Origin: Myxococcales bacterium
GTDB lineage: Bacteria; Myxococcota_A; Polyangia; Polyangiales; Polyangiaceae
Assembly (NCBI GenBank): GCA_016212965.1
Contig: JACRDA010000354.1
Location: 1-64,000 of the forward strand
Direction of reading: 5' to 3'
DNA: 64,000 bases
The notes beneath the pieces are model-generated. The model saw only the letters and a list, made by a program, of their open reading frames with translations, ran no database searches and was not told where the DNA came from. Below, piece after piece: positions 41,656 to 49,977 of the stretch. The position numbers and the translations under genes were made by a program. Within the stretch, counting starts at the first letter, position 1; every line of letters begins with the position of its first letter.

Positions 41656-41923
41656 AACGTCTCCTCTGGGATGGGCTCGCATGGCGGGCGGAAATGATGC
41701 GCACACGCTCTGCGCGGTGGCCATGGACCACGAAGAGCACGCGAGAGGCGGCAGAGACGCCCAGCAGGACGAAGCGCTCGGGGTCGTCGAGGTCGTCTGC
41801 CTCGATGGCACGCGGATCGTCGAAGACCGTGGCCGCTTCGTGGAAGCTCACGCCGTGCTTCGCGAGGTTCCGACGCGCCTTCGTGTCGTCCCACTCGAAG
41901 CTGCCGTAGATCACGGTCGCCAC
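41639..41923 (-). CDS. brnT: BrnT family toxin
   Basis: 94 residues, the normal BrnT size. Shows the family pattern: FEWDDTKARRNLAKHGVSFH (the WD-x-x-K-x-x-x-N-x-x-KHGV-x-F motif), EAATVFDDP, ERFVLLG, RVLFVVHGH and RIISARHAS at the end. BrnT is a RelE-like ribonuclease inhibiting growth; the downstream BrnA-like protein should neutralise it and, as in other pairs, autoregulate. Located between the PAAR duplicate and the DUF362 gene. Confidence 0.85.
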   Translation of the reverse strand: MATVIYGSFEWDDTKARRNLAKHGVSFHEAATVFDDPRAIEADDLDDPERFVLLGVSAASRVLFVVHGHRAERVRIISARHASPSQRRRYEQGA

Positions 41924-41992
41924 CGGCGAAGCGTAGGCGACCGCGGGGCGAAGGGCGAGCGCCTGCGCGCGGCCGTCGTCTTGCGTGTGCCC

Positions 41993-42967
41993 TCACACCC
42001 GCACGGGCCCGAGCGAGCGCCAGTCCCGCGTCCCGAGGCCGAGCGCCTCGCCGAGGGCGAGGTAGCCGACGGCGCTCGGCTCGAGGCCGACGAGCGTGGC
42101 CGCGAAGGCGTCGGCCGCGACCTCGTCGAGGGAGGCGAGGACCGTGTCCTTCGCCACGAGATCGTCGAGGCTGCCGCCGCGCGGGCCGTTCTTGACCATC
42201 ACCCTCGTGGCGTCGACGACCGTGAGGGTCGGGCGCACGTGGGCCGCGATGTCGGCGATGGCGACGTCGAGCTCGGAGTGAAGGCGCCCGCGCTCGCCGC
42301 CGAGGACGCCGAACCAGTTCTTCATGGCGGCCGTGAGCTTCGCCGAGCCGTGGTGCTTCGCGACGGGCACGTTGATGAGCTTGTCGGCGGACAGCGCGGG
42401 CTCGAGCAGCGGCCAGCTGTCGAGGATGCGGCCGCGGACCGCGCGCTCGACGAAGTGCTCCGGCCCGGGCACGATGACTTCGGCGCCCGCGTCCGAGGCG
42501 GCGGCTGCGATGCCGGAGGCCTCGAAGCTCCGCACGGGGTCGTTGCAGGAGCGGTCCGTCACGACGACGCGCTTCGCCCCGGCGGCGAGGGCGGCCCGCA
42601 CGAGGTAGGCGACGACGTCGGGGCTCGTGTTCGCCGCCTGGCCGGGCGTGCGCGCCCAGCCGATGTTGGGCTTCACGCAGACGACGTCGCCGCGCGCGAT
42701 GAAGCGCCCGAGGCCGCCGAGCGCGACGACCGCCCGCTCGGCGAGGGCGGCCGCGCCGCCGGCACCCGTCGCGATGGCGAGGGTCGGGGCCCCGGGCTGC
42801 GGCGGGACGCGGAAGTCGCGCCGGGCGCTGGCGAGATCGGGCGCCTCGGCGCGCACCGGCAGCGGCCCGAGCTTCTTCCAGTAGACGAGCCCGGTCGTCA
42901 CGGCGCCGACGCCGAGGAGCGCGCCCGCGCCGACCACGATGTTGCGACGGGTGAAACGCTTGCTCAT
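41993..42967 (-). CDS. Tat-exported DUF362 protein
   Basis: 324 residues. A Tat-type signal (SKRFTRRNIVVGAGALLGVG, twin Arg RR followed by a hydrophobic helix) is followed by the DUF362 domain: RGDVVCVKPNIGW, GAKRVVVTDRSCNDP, INVPVAKHHGSAKLTAAMKN and LTVVDATRVMVKNGP. DUF362 proteins can bind Fe-S clusters via added ferredoxin domains; there is none here. ATG 42967 has GAGGAG upstream, so the 29 upstream residues are not used. 84 bases downstream of a PDZ lipoprotein. Role in the periplasm unknown. Confidence 0.8.
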   Translation of the reverse strand: MSKRFTRRNIVVGAGALLGVGAVTTGLVYWKKLGPLPVRAEAPDLASARRDFRVPPQPGAPTLAIATGAGGAAALAERAVVALGGLGRFIARGDVVCVKPNIGWARTPGQAANTSPDVVAYLVRAALAAGAKRVVVTDRSCNDPVRSFEASGIAAAASDAGAEVIVPGPEHFVERAVRGRILDSWPLLEPALSADKLINVPVAKHHGSAKLTAAMKNWFGVLGGERGRLHSELDVAIADIAAHVRPTLTVVDATRVMVKNGPRGGSLDDLVAKDTVLASLDEVAADAFAATLVGLEPSAVGYLALGEALGLGTRDWRSLGPVRV

Positions 42968-43050
42968 GGGCTGCTCCTCGGGGTCGGCGACGCTCGTCCT
43001 CTGGGAGGTGCGCACCGCGGCCGCCGGCGCAACCCGGGACCCCGCGTCGC

Positions 43051-44112
43051 TCACTTCACGTCGTAGCGTAGCTCGACGAGCTCGCCCCGTCGCTCGACGA
43101 GCAGGCGCGCGCCGGTGCCACTGCCGGAGCCGAGTGCGGCGAGTGCGGCCTCGGCGCTCGCGACCGACACGTCGCGGCCCTCGGCGAACGAGAGCACGCG
43201 GTCGCCGTTCCGGAGCCCGAGGGCGTGGAGCGGGCCCGCGTCGCCGAAGCCTTCGACGAAGAAGACGCGCAGGGCGAGGCGCGCGTCGGCCGGGCCCGCA
43301 GCGGTGCTCGCGGCCGGGGCAGGCGCGCTCGGCGAGGTGGTCGCAGTGCCGGCGGCGAGCGCACCCGCCCCGGCCGCTCCGCCCGTCGCGTCGACGAGCA
43401 CGCGCGCCGTGCGAAGGACGAGCGCTGCGTGGTCCCGCAGCAGCTCGCGCCCGCGGACGCTCAGGGTGCGGGTCTCGACGCGGCGCGCGGGTCCCGGCGG
43501 AGGTGCCTCGGCGCTCGCCGGCGGGCCGATCTCGGGGACGAGGGCGTCGAGCAGCGAGGCCGCGAGCTCCGGAGCGGGCGGGGCCCCGGAAACGACGAAG
43601 GGCAGGAGCGGGCAGTCCGCGCGGCCCGGAGGGCGGGAGTCGCGGGCTGGCGAAGGGCTGCCGGCGGCCGTGATCACGCGGAGCGCGACGGCGCCGTCCT
43701 CGAGCAGGAGCCCGTGGGCCGCGAGCGCGGGTCCGACGAAGGCCGCGCTCCGTCCGCGCACGAGCTCGCCCTCGACGTCGAGCTCCGCACAGGCACCCAC
43801 GGCCCCGGCGCCCGGCTCGACGAAGACGGGCTTGCCCTCGACCTCGGCGACGGCAGCGAGCACCTCGCGGAGCCCCACCTCGTGAAGCGCCACCGTCACG
43901 CGGCTCGGGGCGGGCACCGGGCCCGGTGCGGCCGTGGGCGCGCCCGGCCGCGCACCGCCCGACGGCGCGCTCGACGGCGGCGTACGGGGCGCCGCGCTCG
44001 CGCTCGCGGCCGAGGAGGCGGGCCGCGTCGAGGGCTCCCTGCTGCAGGCCGGGGCGAGCGCCACGGCGAGGAGGCCGAACGAGGCGGCCGCGCGTCGAGT
44101 CGTTCGCTGCAC
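43051..44112 (-). CDS. PDZ-like lipoprotein (GspC-like C-terminus)
   Basis: 353 residues. Lipoprotein signal with LLAVALAPA-C, a ~50-residue Ser/Ala/Pro linker, a first domain with VTVALHEVGLREVLAAVAEV that resembles secretin/STN-type segments, and a C-terminal PDZ-like domain (GPLHALGLRNGDRVLSFAEG ... LLVERRGELVELRYDV), as in GspC of type II secretion. Follows the GH31 gene at 10 bases, so probably cotranscribed. No other type II secretion genes seen, so the role in that system is a guess. Confidence 0.65.
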   Translation of the reverse strand: MQRTTRRAAASFGLLAVALAPACSREPSTRPASSAASASAAPRTPPSSAPSGGARPGAPTAAPGPVPAPSRVTVALHEVGLREVLAAVAEVEGKPVFVEPGAGAVGACAELDVEGELVRGRSAAFVGPALAAHGLLLEDGAVALRVITAAGSPSPARDSRPPGRADCPLLPFVVSGAPPAPELAASLLDALVPEIGPPASAEAPPPGPARRVETRTLSVRGRELLRDHAALVLRTARVLVDATGGAAGAGALAAGTATTSPSAPAPAASTAAGPADARLALRVFFVEGFGDAGPLHALGLRNGDRVLSFAEGRDVSVASAEAALAALGSGSGTGARLLVERRGELVELRYDVK

Positions 44113-44122
44113 GCGCCGCCCT

Positions 44123-46597
44123 TCAACGCACCCGGACGAGGAGCGCGCGGCTCGCCGCGCCGCCCGTCACGACGAGCGTGGCGGCGCCGTCGAGCACGAG
44201 CGTGCCGGGGCCCGTGCCGGTGATGCTGCCGTCCGGCGCGATCGCCACCGGCGCGCCCTCGAAGGTGGCGCTCGAGGGCGCGCCCGCGAGCGCGCTCCCG
44301 TCCCAGGTGTAGCCGAGGCCCGAGACCTCGGTGAAGTCGCTCGCGCCGCCCGGGTAGAGCCAGAGCTCGCGGTCGTCGCCGACGTCCGCGAGCTCGACGG
44401 CGCCGCTCGCCGCATCGGCCGCGACCACCGTGTCGACCGACTCGGGCAGGAGCGCGAGCACAGAGCCGGCGGGCACGAGGGCCGGCAGCTCCCCGAGAGG
44501 CGCGGCGAGCTCGACCGTCTGACCACCCTCGACCGCGGCCCCGCCGAGGAGCGGGTAGTAGCGACCCGGCGGGAGCGCGACCGCGCGCGTCGTCGCCCCG
44601 GCCGTGACGACGGGCGCGACCAGGATCCGGTCGCCGAGCATGAAGACGTCGCGGGCGCTCCAGCCGGGCGCGAAGTCGGGCTTCTCGAGGGCGAGCGTGC
44701 GCAGCATCGGCACGCCGTCGTCCGCGGCCTGCTTGGCGAGGGCGTAGAGGTACGGGAAGAGCTGCTGGTGGAGCTTCGCGTAGCGGCGGAAGTGCGCGGT
44801 CGTCTCGACGTCGCTCTCCCAGCTCCAGTTCTCGTGGGCGCTCCTGCCGTGATGGGTGCGCATGACGGGCGTGAGCGCGCCGAGCTCGACCCAGCGGAAG
44901 AAGAGCTCCTTCGTGGTCGGCTTCGTGAGCTGGCTCATGTAGCCCGCGATGTCGGAGCCGTAGTAGGGAAAGCCCGTCACGCCGAGGCCGAGGCCGATGG
45001 GGATGACGCTCGCGAGCCCGTCGCCCTCGGCGAACTCCGTCTGCTGATCGCCGCCCCAGACGACGCTGACGAGCGGCTGGCTGCCGAGGTAGGCCGAGCG
45101 CACGAAGAACAGGCGCTCGACCCCGTCGACCGCGGCGAGCTCGTCGAGCACCTCCTTGTTGAGGCGCTGGAACTCGACCGGGTAGAGGTTGTGGGCGGCG
45201 GCCGTGTCCTCACCGGACGCGAGCGCGACGTCGTCGACCGGCAGCCACTCGGCGAAGTCGGCCATGTAGCCGTCGGCGCCGAGCTCGAGGTTCGTGCGGT
45301 AGATGTCCTTCGTCCACGCCCACGCCGCGGGGCTCGACAGATCGACGAGACCGGCGTCCACGAGCTTGCCGCCGGTGAAGAGGTAGGGCTCGCCGCTCCG
45401 GCGCTTGACCGCGTGCCCGGCCGCGAGCGCCTCGTCGAAGACATCGGCGCCCGACGTGAGAAAGGTGTTGTTGTAGGTGAGGAACTTGTAGCCCGCGGCA
45501 TGTAGATCGCTCGCGAGCACGGGGAAGTCCGGGTAGAGCACCGTGTCGGTGTTCCAGTCCTCGTCGAGCTCGTAGCCGAGATCGACGTCCTGCCCCCCGC
45601 GGAAGTCCTCGGTCCAGACGACCGACACGGGGATGTCCTCGTCGCGCAGCTTCTGCGCCACGCGCCGCACGTTGACGGAACCGAAGATGGCGTCGATCCA
45701 CGGCGCGAACGTGAAGGCGGGGGGCAGGGCGGGCCGGCCGACGCGCGCCGTGAACGCCGTGACGATCTCCTTCGGGCTCGGGCCGTAGAAGAGGCGCAGG
45801 TGGAGGTCGGGCTCCCACGCCTCGACGCGCGCGGCGTCGCCGGCCTCGGAGCAGAGCGCGAACACGCTCCGCTGGCTCGAGTCGAGCATGAGCCCGTAGC
45901 CGCGGCTCGACACGAAGAACGGGATCGGCGTGTGCGTCGTGTGGCGGCGGCCATTGAGATACCAGAGGCCCTGGCCGTAGTCGTCGGTCGGCCACTTGTG
46001 GATGCCGTCCTCCTGCACCCAGATGGGCACGGTGTAGCCGCGGTGGTCGACGTCGAAGCTCTGGCCGCCGAGGCCGATGAAGTGCTCGTCGGCGCGGCAG
46101 GCGAAGCCGAAGGAGGCGCGGCGGAGGCCCGGATCGGTGTTCGAGAAGGAGAGCGAGAGCTCGCGCTCGGCGGCGAGCGAGAGGCGCGCCGTCGCGATGG
46201 CCTCGTCCTCGGCGTTGCGCAGCGTGAACGACAGGGCCCCCGGCTCGTCGACGATGTCGGTCGCCGCCACGGCGCCCATCCAGGCACCCGGCGCGGGCTC
46301 CAGGATCTTGAAGGCCCCGAACTGCGTCTCGTAGGTGGCGGACGAGGCGCGCAGGGCGAAGCCCGTGAGCGGCGGAGCGGCTGGATCGGCCGACAAGGCG
46401 TCACCGACGAGGCCGTCGAGGAGCACCTCGCCGTTCGCACCGCTCACCACGAGTCGCAGCGGCTCGGGCTCGAGGTGGATCGTGAAGGGCCCGAGGGTCT
46501 TGTCGACGGGCGACTCGGAGCCGCAGCCGGCGCCCGCGAGCGCCATCGCTGCGGCGAGGAGCGAGCGGACGAGAACTCGGTCGGGGCGCTTGTGCAT
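44123..46597 (-). CDS. Glycoside hydrolase family 31 lipoprotein (alpha-glycosidase)
   Basis: 824 residues. Lipoprotein signal (MALAGAG-C), N-terminal beta-sandwich, then the (beta/alpha)8 barrel with the GH31 nucleophile Asp in DGYMADFAEWLP and the acid/base region VVWGGDQQTEF, ending in the proximal and distal beta domains. The MADF-x-E-x-LP and W-x-GDQ motifs are those of the sulfoquinovosidase/YihQ branch rather than the classical DMNE glucosidases. The YihQ sulfonate-binding Arg/Trp motif around QDWxGxR is here VVWTEDFRGGQ, so SQ specificity is doubtful. Outer-membrane or surface anchored, so it probably acts on extracellular glycans. First gene of a minus-strand set with the PDZ lipoprotein. 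Confidence 0.85.
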   Translation of the reverse strand: MHKRPDRVLVRSLLAAAMALAGAGCGSESPVDKTLGPFTIHLEPEPLRLVVSGANGEVLLDGLVGDALSADPAAPPLTGFALRASSATYETQFGAFKILEPAPGAWMGAVAATDIVDEPGALSFTLRNAEDEAIATARLSLAAERELSLSFSNTDPGLRRASFGFACRADEHFIGLGGQSFDVDHRGYTVPIWVQEDGIHKWPTDDYGQGLWYLNGRRHTTHTPIPFFVSSRGYGLMLDSSQRSVFALCSEAGDAARVEAWEPDLHLRLFYGPSPKEIVTAFTARVGRPALPPAFTFAPWIDAIFGSVNVRRVAQKLRDEDIPVSVVWTEDFRGGQDVDLGYELDEDWNTDTVLYPDFPVLASDLHAAGYKFLTYNNTFLTSGADVFDEALAAGHAVKRRSGEPYLFTGGKLVDAGLVDLSSPAAWAWTKDIYRTNLELGADGYMADFAEWLPVDDVALASGEDTAAAHNLYPVEFQRLNKEVLDELAAVDGVERLFFVRSAYLGSQPLVSVVWGGDQQTEFAEGDGLASVIPIGLGLGVTGFPYYGSDIAGYMSQLTKPTTKELFFRWVELGALTPVMRTHHGRSAHENWSWESDVETTAHFRRYAKLHQQLFPYLYALAKQAADDGVPMLRTLALEKPDFAPGWSARDVFMLGDRILVAPVVTAGATTRAVALPPGRYYPLLGGAAVEGGQTVELAAPLGELPALVPAGSVLALLPESVDTVVAADAASGAVELADVGDDRELWLYPGGASDFTEVSGLGYTWDGSALAGAPSSATFEGAPVAIAPDGSITGTGPGTLVLDGAATLVVTGGAASRALLVRVR

Positions 46598-46668
46598 GCT
46601 CCGCCGATCTCACCACGAGGCGCGGCGCGCTGCACTCGCTTCCGCGGGCTGGGGCCGAGCGAGACCCA

Positions 46669-46718
46669 GAAAGACAACCACAGAGACGCGGAGACACGGG
46701 GAGCTGCACGGAGCCGAC
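46669..46718. repeat. Repeat family A, half-copy A4
   Basis: ACAACCACAGAGACGCGGAG, then ACACGGGGAGCTGCACGGAGCCG; it matches the left arm of A1, including the flank ACCCAGAAAGA just before, and stops where A1's central region begins. So only one arm is present. Confidence 0.7.
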
Positions 46719-46765
46719 TTGACGGCCAGGTCCACCGGGATAGCATCGACAGCACGACGGGGTGC

Positions 46766-47014
46766 ATGGGGCGCGGCGCTGGCGGCCGGTCACGACGGAG
46801 ACGTTCACGTGCGACCGCTGCACGCTGGGGGCTCCTGCCGCCCAATCCGCCCGTCGGCCAAGGCGGGGACTCGGGCGGGTCGCCGGCGGGCCGATGGTAC
46901 TGGGGCGCGGTCTACGCCATCACCTGCGACGAGGTGTTCGTGCGCGGCGGGGTCGGCATGAACATCGCGCGCGTCCGGCTCGACGCGCTCGGCCCGGGGA
47001 CGCCGCCCGATTGA
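46766..47014 (+). CDS. Possible small protein of unknown function
   Basis: 82 residues, low confidence. The C-terminal part (WYWGAVYAITCDEVFVRGGV, then GMNIARVRLDALGP) reads like real protein, but the N-terminus is Arg-rich (MGRGAGGRSRRRRSR). The alternative frame over the same start reads TETFTCDRCTLGAPAA, with a CxxC. Together these suggest a small zinc-binding protein broken by a frameshift near 46,850. No neighbour gives a clue. Confidence 0.3.
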   Translation: MGRGAGGRSRRRRSRATAARWGLLPPNPPVGQGGDSGGSPAGRWYWGAVYAITCDEVFVRGGVGMNIARVRLDALGPGTPPD

Positions 47015-47037
47015 GCGTGCTTTTGGAGGAGCCTACC

Positions 47038-47670
47038 ATGAATCGGTTCTTGCTCGGTTGTGGACTCCTGGCGTGCCTCGGCGCCGGCTGCGGGTCGTCG
47101 CCCGGGGATAACGGGGGCGCGGGTCAGGGCGGCTACGGCACGACTGGCTCGAACACCGGTAATGCCGGTGGTGCGTGCTTGACCACGGACGAAATCCACG
47201 GCGCCGGCTATACCGGGTCGGTGTGCGCGGCCGACGACCTACGCTATTGGAGCGCCGGTGGGGCGCTGGAGGCAGGCGTGTGCATCCTGCACTGCTGGAC
47301 GGGGAGCTCGCCGCCTGCGTGGAACGTGTGCCGCGACACTGGCGGGACGTCTTGCGGCATTGCCTGCTCCGGCCCGGGCGAGTGCCCGCCTGGAAGCTAC
47401 TGCGACATGCGGATGGACCTGTCGTCGACCGCCTGTGAGCCTATCCCAAGTATTGGCTGGTATTGCACGGTGCCGACGTCCGACGTCGATGTATGTCTGC
47501 ACTCGGGCTTGTTCAAGACGTGCCCGGGCGCGGGCGGTCAGGGCGGTCTGGGGTCGGGGGGGCAAGGGGCGGCGAGTGGAGCCTGCGAGGACGGCTGCGC
47601 CGCCCTGCGCGCGGAGCGTCCGTACTATCAGTACGCGTACTGGTTCGAGGGCTGCGGCGGCGGCGGGTGA
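47038..47670 (+). CDS. Cysteine-rich lipoprotein
   Basis: 210 residues. Lipoprotein signal LLACLGAG-C after a strong GGAGGA ribosome site, then a Gly/Asn/Thr-rich spacer and a compact domain with some sixteen Cys (e.g. CILHCWTGSSPPAWNVC, CGIACSGPGECPPGSYC), clearly a disulfide-rich exported domain similar to many myxobacterial surface lipoproteins. A second GGQGGLGSGG spacer follows at ~185. No enzyme motif. Runs toward thrC and ends 40 bases before the C2 repeat. Confidence 0.7.
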   Translation: MNRFLLGCGLLACLGAGCGSSPGDNGGAGQGGYGTTGSNTGNAGGACLTTDEIHGAGYTGSVCAADDLRYWSAGGALEAGVCILHCWTGSSPPAWNVCRDTGGTSCGIACSGPGECPPGSYCDMRMDLSSTACEPIPSIGWYCTVPTSDVDVCLHSGLFKTCPGAGGQGGLGSGGQGAASGACEDGCAALRAERPYYQYAYWFEGCGGGG

Positions 47671-47710
47671 GTCTTTCGCGCGCGCTCGAGGTCGAGCTCG
47701 CTCGGCTCAT

Positions 47711-47752
47711 GGCCAACAGCTAATAGCTAATGGCTAACGGCTAACGGCTAAT
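47711..47752. repeat. Repeat family C, copy C2, supplies the thrC stop
   Basis: On the minus strand ATTAGCCGTTAGCCGTTAGC, then CATTAGCTATTAGCTGTTGG; same 7-base units as C1, opposite orientation. The last codons of thrC (Ile-Ser-Arg-stop) are read from it. Confidence 0.75.
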
Positions 47753-49054
47753 CACGATCGCCCGCTCGACCGCGTCCGCCTCGGCCGGGAGCTCGAGCGG
47801 CGGGTTGGCGAGCGCCGAGTCGACCCCGGCGATGGCGCGCTCGTGGTAGCGCACCTTCCACTCGGTGAACTTGAGGGCGTTGGCCGTCGACACGACGACG
47901 ACCCGCTCGCCCTCGGCGATGACGCCCGCGCGCCGGCACTTCTCGGTCGCGGCGAGCGCCACGGCCGTGTGGGGGCACACGTAGAGGCCGGAGCGGTCGG
48001 CGCGCGCCCCCGCCAGGCAGAGCTCCTCTTCCGTCGCCTGCTCCACGACGCCGTGTGTCGCCTCGAGGGCCCGGAGCGCGCGCGGCGCGCTCACCGGGTT
48101 GCCGATCTGGATCGCGCTCGCGAGGGTCGTCTCGGCGCGAACCGGCGTGACGGCCGTCTGGTCGCGGAAGGCGCGGTAGAGCGGGTTCGCGCGCTCGGCC
48201 TGCGCGAGCAAGAGGCGCGGCAGCCGGTCGGTGAGCCCGAGGTCGCGGAGGAGCTGGAAACCTTTGTAGATGGCGTAGCCGTTGCCGAGGTTGCCGCTCG
48301 GCACGACCACCCAGTCGGGCACCTGCCAGTCGAGGTCCTCGGCGATCTCGAAGGCGACCGTCTTCTGGCCCTCGAGGCGGAGCGCGTTCATCGAGTTGGC
48401 GAGGTAGAGCACGCCGCGCGACGCGAGCTCGTCGATGACGCGCATGCAGGCGTCGAAGTCGCCGTCGAGCGCGAGCACGCGCGCGCCCGAGGCGATCGGT
48501 TGCACGAGCTGCGCCGTCGACACCTTGCCGCGGGGCAGGAGCACGACGACGGGTAGCTCCGCTCGGGCGCCGTAGGCCGCGAGCGCCGCCGAGGTGTCGC
48601 CGGTGGAGGCGCAGCCGACGGCCCGGATGGGGCGACCGCGGCGCACGGCGTCGTGCACCATCGACACGAGCACCGTCATGCCGAGGTCCTTGAAGGAGCC
48701 GGTGTGGCTGTTGCCGCAGAGCTTGAGCCAGAGGTCCGGGACGCCGAGCGCTGCTCCGAAGCGTCGGGCCGGCAGGAGCGTGCTCCGGCCCTCGCCGAGG
48801 CTCACGACCGAGGCCGGATCGAGCTCGGGCGCGACGAGCTCCTTCCGGTCCCAGACGCCCGAGCCGCCCGGGCGCGCCCGCCGCTCGCGGAAGAGCGCGC
48901 GCCAGTCCGCGGCGCTCCGGCTCTGGAGGGCCGGCAGATCGTGCGCCACGTCGAGCAGCGAGCCGCAGCGCGGGCACCGGTACACGGGCGCCGTGAGCTC
49001 GAGCTCCACGCCTTCGCAGCCACGGAAGCACTTCAGTCGGGCGGAGGGATGCAT
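47741..49054 (-). CDS. thrC: Threonine synthase
   Basis: 437 residues. PLP-dependent conversion of O-phosphohomoserine to threonine. N-terminal zinc-ribbon-like CFRGCEG...YRCPRCGSLLD as in the archaeal/plant-type enzymes, PLP lysine in GNSHTGSFKDLGM, glycine-rich phosphate loop VVPSGNLGNGYAIY, and GCASTGDTSAALAAY. Size and motifs are those of a complete enzyme. The last three residues and the stop come from repeat C2, so the C-terminus has been replaced or trimmed there without obvious loss of the fold. Confidence 0.93.
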   Translation of the reverse strand: MHPSARLKCFRGCEGVELELTAPVYRCPRCGSLLDVAHDLPALQSRSAADWRALFRERRARPGGSGVWDRKELVAPELDPASVVSLGEGRSTLLPARRFGAALGVPDLWLKLCGNSHTGSFKDLGMTVLVSMVHDAVRRGRPIRAVGCASTGDTSAALAAYGARAELPVVVLLPRGKVSTAQLVQPIASGARVLALDGDFDACMRVIDELASRGVLYLANSMNALRLEGQKTVAFEIAEDLDWQVPDWVVVPSGNLGNGYAIYKGFQLLRDLGLTDRLPRLLLAQAERANPLYRAFRDQTAVTPVRAETTLASAIQIGNPVSAPRALRALEATHGVVEQATEEELCLAGARADRSGLYVCPHTAVALAATEKCRRAGVIAEGERVVVVSTANALKFTEWKVRYHERAIAGVDSALANPPLELPAEADAVERAIVISR

Positions 49055-49104
49055 GTCGAACGCTTCGAACCTCGTGGTGCGCGCCTCGTCACGTCGTCAC
49101 GGCG

Positions 49105-49977
49105 TCACGTCGCCGCGTCGCGGCGCGCGCGCTCGCGCCGCGCGAGCCAGAGCATGCCCCCGAAGGCTGCAAGCCCGAGGAGCGCGGAGCCGAGCTCCCA
49201 CGCGAGCGGCACCTCGAGCGCGCCGCAGGGCGGGAGCTCGACCGCATCCGGAGCCGTCGGGGCCGCCGCGAAGTAGAGCAGCGCGATGCTCGTGGCGTTG
49301 AAGCAGCCGTGCAGGATGAGCGGCGGCCAGAGCGAGCCCGTCGCGTGGCGCACCCAGCCGAGGCACAGGGCCATGGGGAGGATCGCCAGGGCCTGCCGGG
49401 GCTCGACGTGGGCGAGCGCGAAGCAGAGGCCCGTCCAGGCGATGACCTCGATGGGGCGGCGCGTGAGAGCGAGCCGGCCGAAGAGCGCGCCGCGGAAGAT
49501 CACCTCCTCGCACGCGGGCACGGCGAGCACGACCGCCGCGACGAGCACGCCCTGCTGCGTGGTGCCGGCGGCCCGGAAGATGAGCTCGAAGCAGACGTCG
49601 GGCTCGGCCGGCGGCCACAAGAGGCGCACGAGCTCGTAGAGCCGGTCGGCGGAGAGGTTGAGCCCGGCCCCGAGCAGCGCCGCGAGCCCGTAGAAGCCGG
49701 GGTGCACGGCGCGCGCGGCGACGAACTCGCGGATGCTCGCGTCGGGCCCGTGGACGCGCAGGAGCGCGAACAGCCCGAGCCCGTAGACCGCCACCTGGCA
49801 CACGACGGGGGTGACCGGATCGACCGCGCCGGCGCGACCGAGGCCGGCGATGAGGAGCATGAGCGCGAGCGTGAGCCCGGCCGCCCAGAGCGCCGCGAGG
49901 AGCAGCGTCATCGGTCGCCCGTCGTCCCCGCCGGGGCGGAGGCTCCGCGAGCCGCGAGGCGCGCCGGGCTCGCTCAT
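49105..49977 (-). CDS. CPBP-family intramembrane metalloprotease
   Basis: 290 residues, about seven hydrophobic helices. The CPBP (Rce1-like) motifs are present: EE-x-x-x-R in CEEVIFRGALFG, F-x-x-x-H in FALAHVEPRQ and H-x-x-x-N in ILHGCFNATS. These proteases act inside the membrane, in eukaryotes on prenylated CaaX proteins, in bacteria often for bacteriocin maturation or immunity; substrate unknown here. ATG 49977 overlaps the nadB stop (ATGA), so it is coupled to NAD synthesis only by position. Confidence 0.88.
   Translation of the reverse strand: MSEPGAPRGSRSLRPGGDDGRPMTLLLAALWAAGLTLALMLLIAGLGRAGAVDPVTPVVCQVAVYGLGLFALLRVHGPDASIREFVAARAVHPGFYGLAALLGAGLNLSADRLYELVRLLWPPAEPDVCFELIFRAAGTTQQGVLVAAVVLAVPACEEVIFRGALFGRLALTRRPIEVIAWTGLCFALAHVEPRQALAILPMALCLGWVRHATGSLWPPLILHGCFNATSIALLYFAAAPTAPDAVELPPCGALEVPLAWELGSALLGLAAFGGMLWLARRERARRDAAT

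Larger units (their letters stand above)
46598..47037. other. Gap with repeat A4 and one weak frame
   Basis: 440 bases between the GH31 start and a Cys-rich lipoprotein. The left part holds a half-copy of repeat A. The right part has an 82-residue frame (46766-47014), the only coding-like sequence. Confidence 0.5.
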
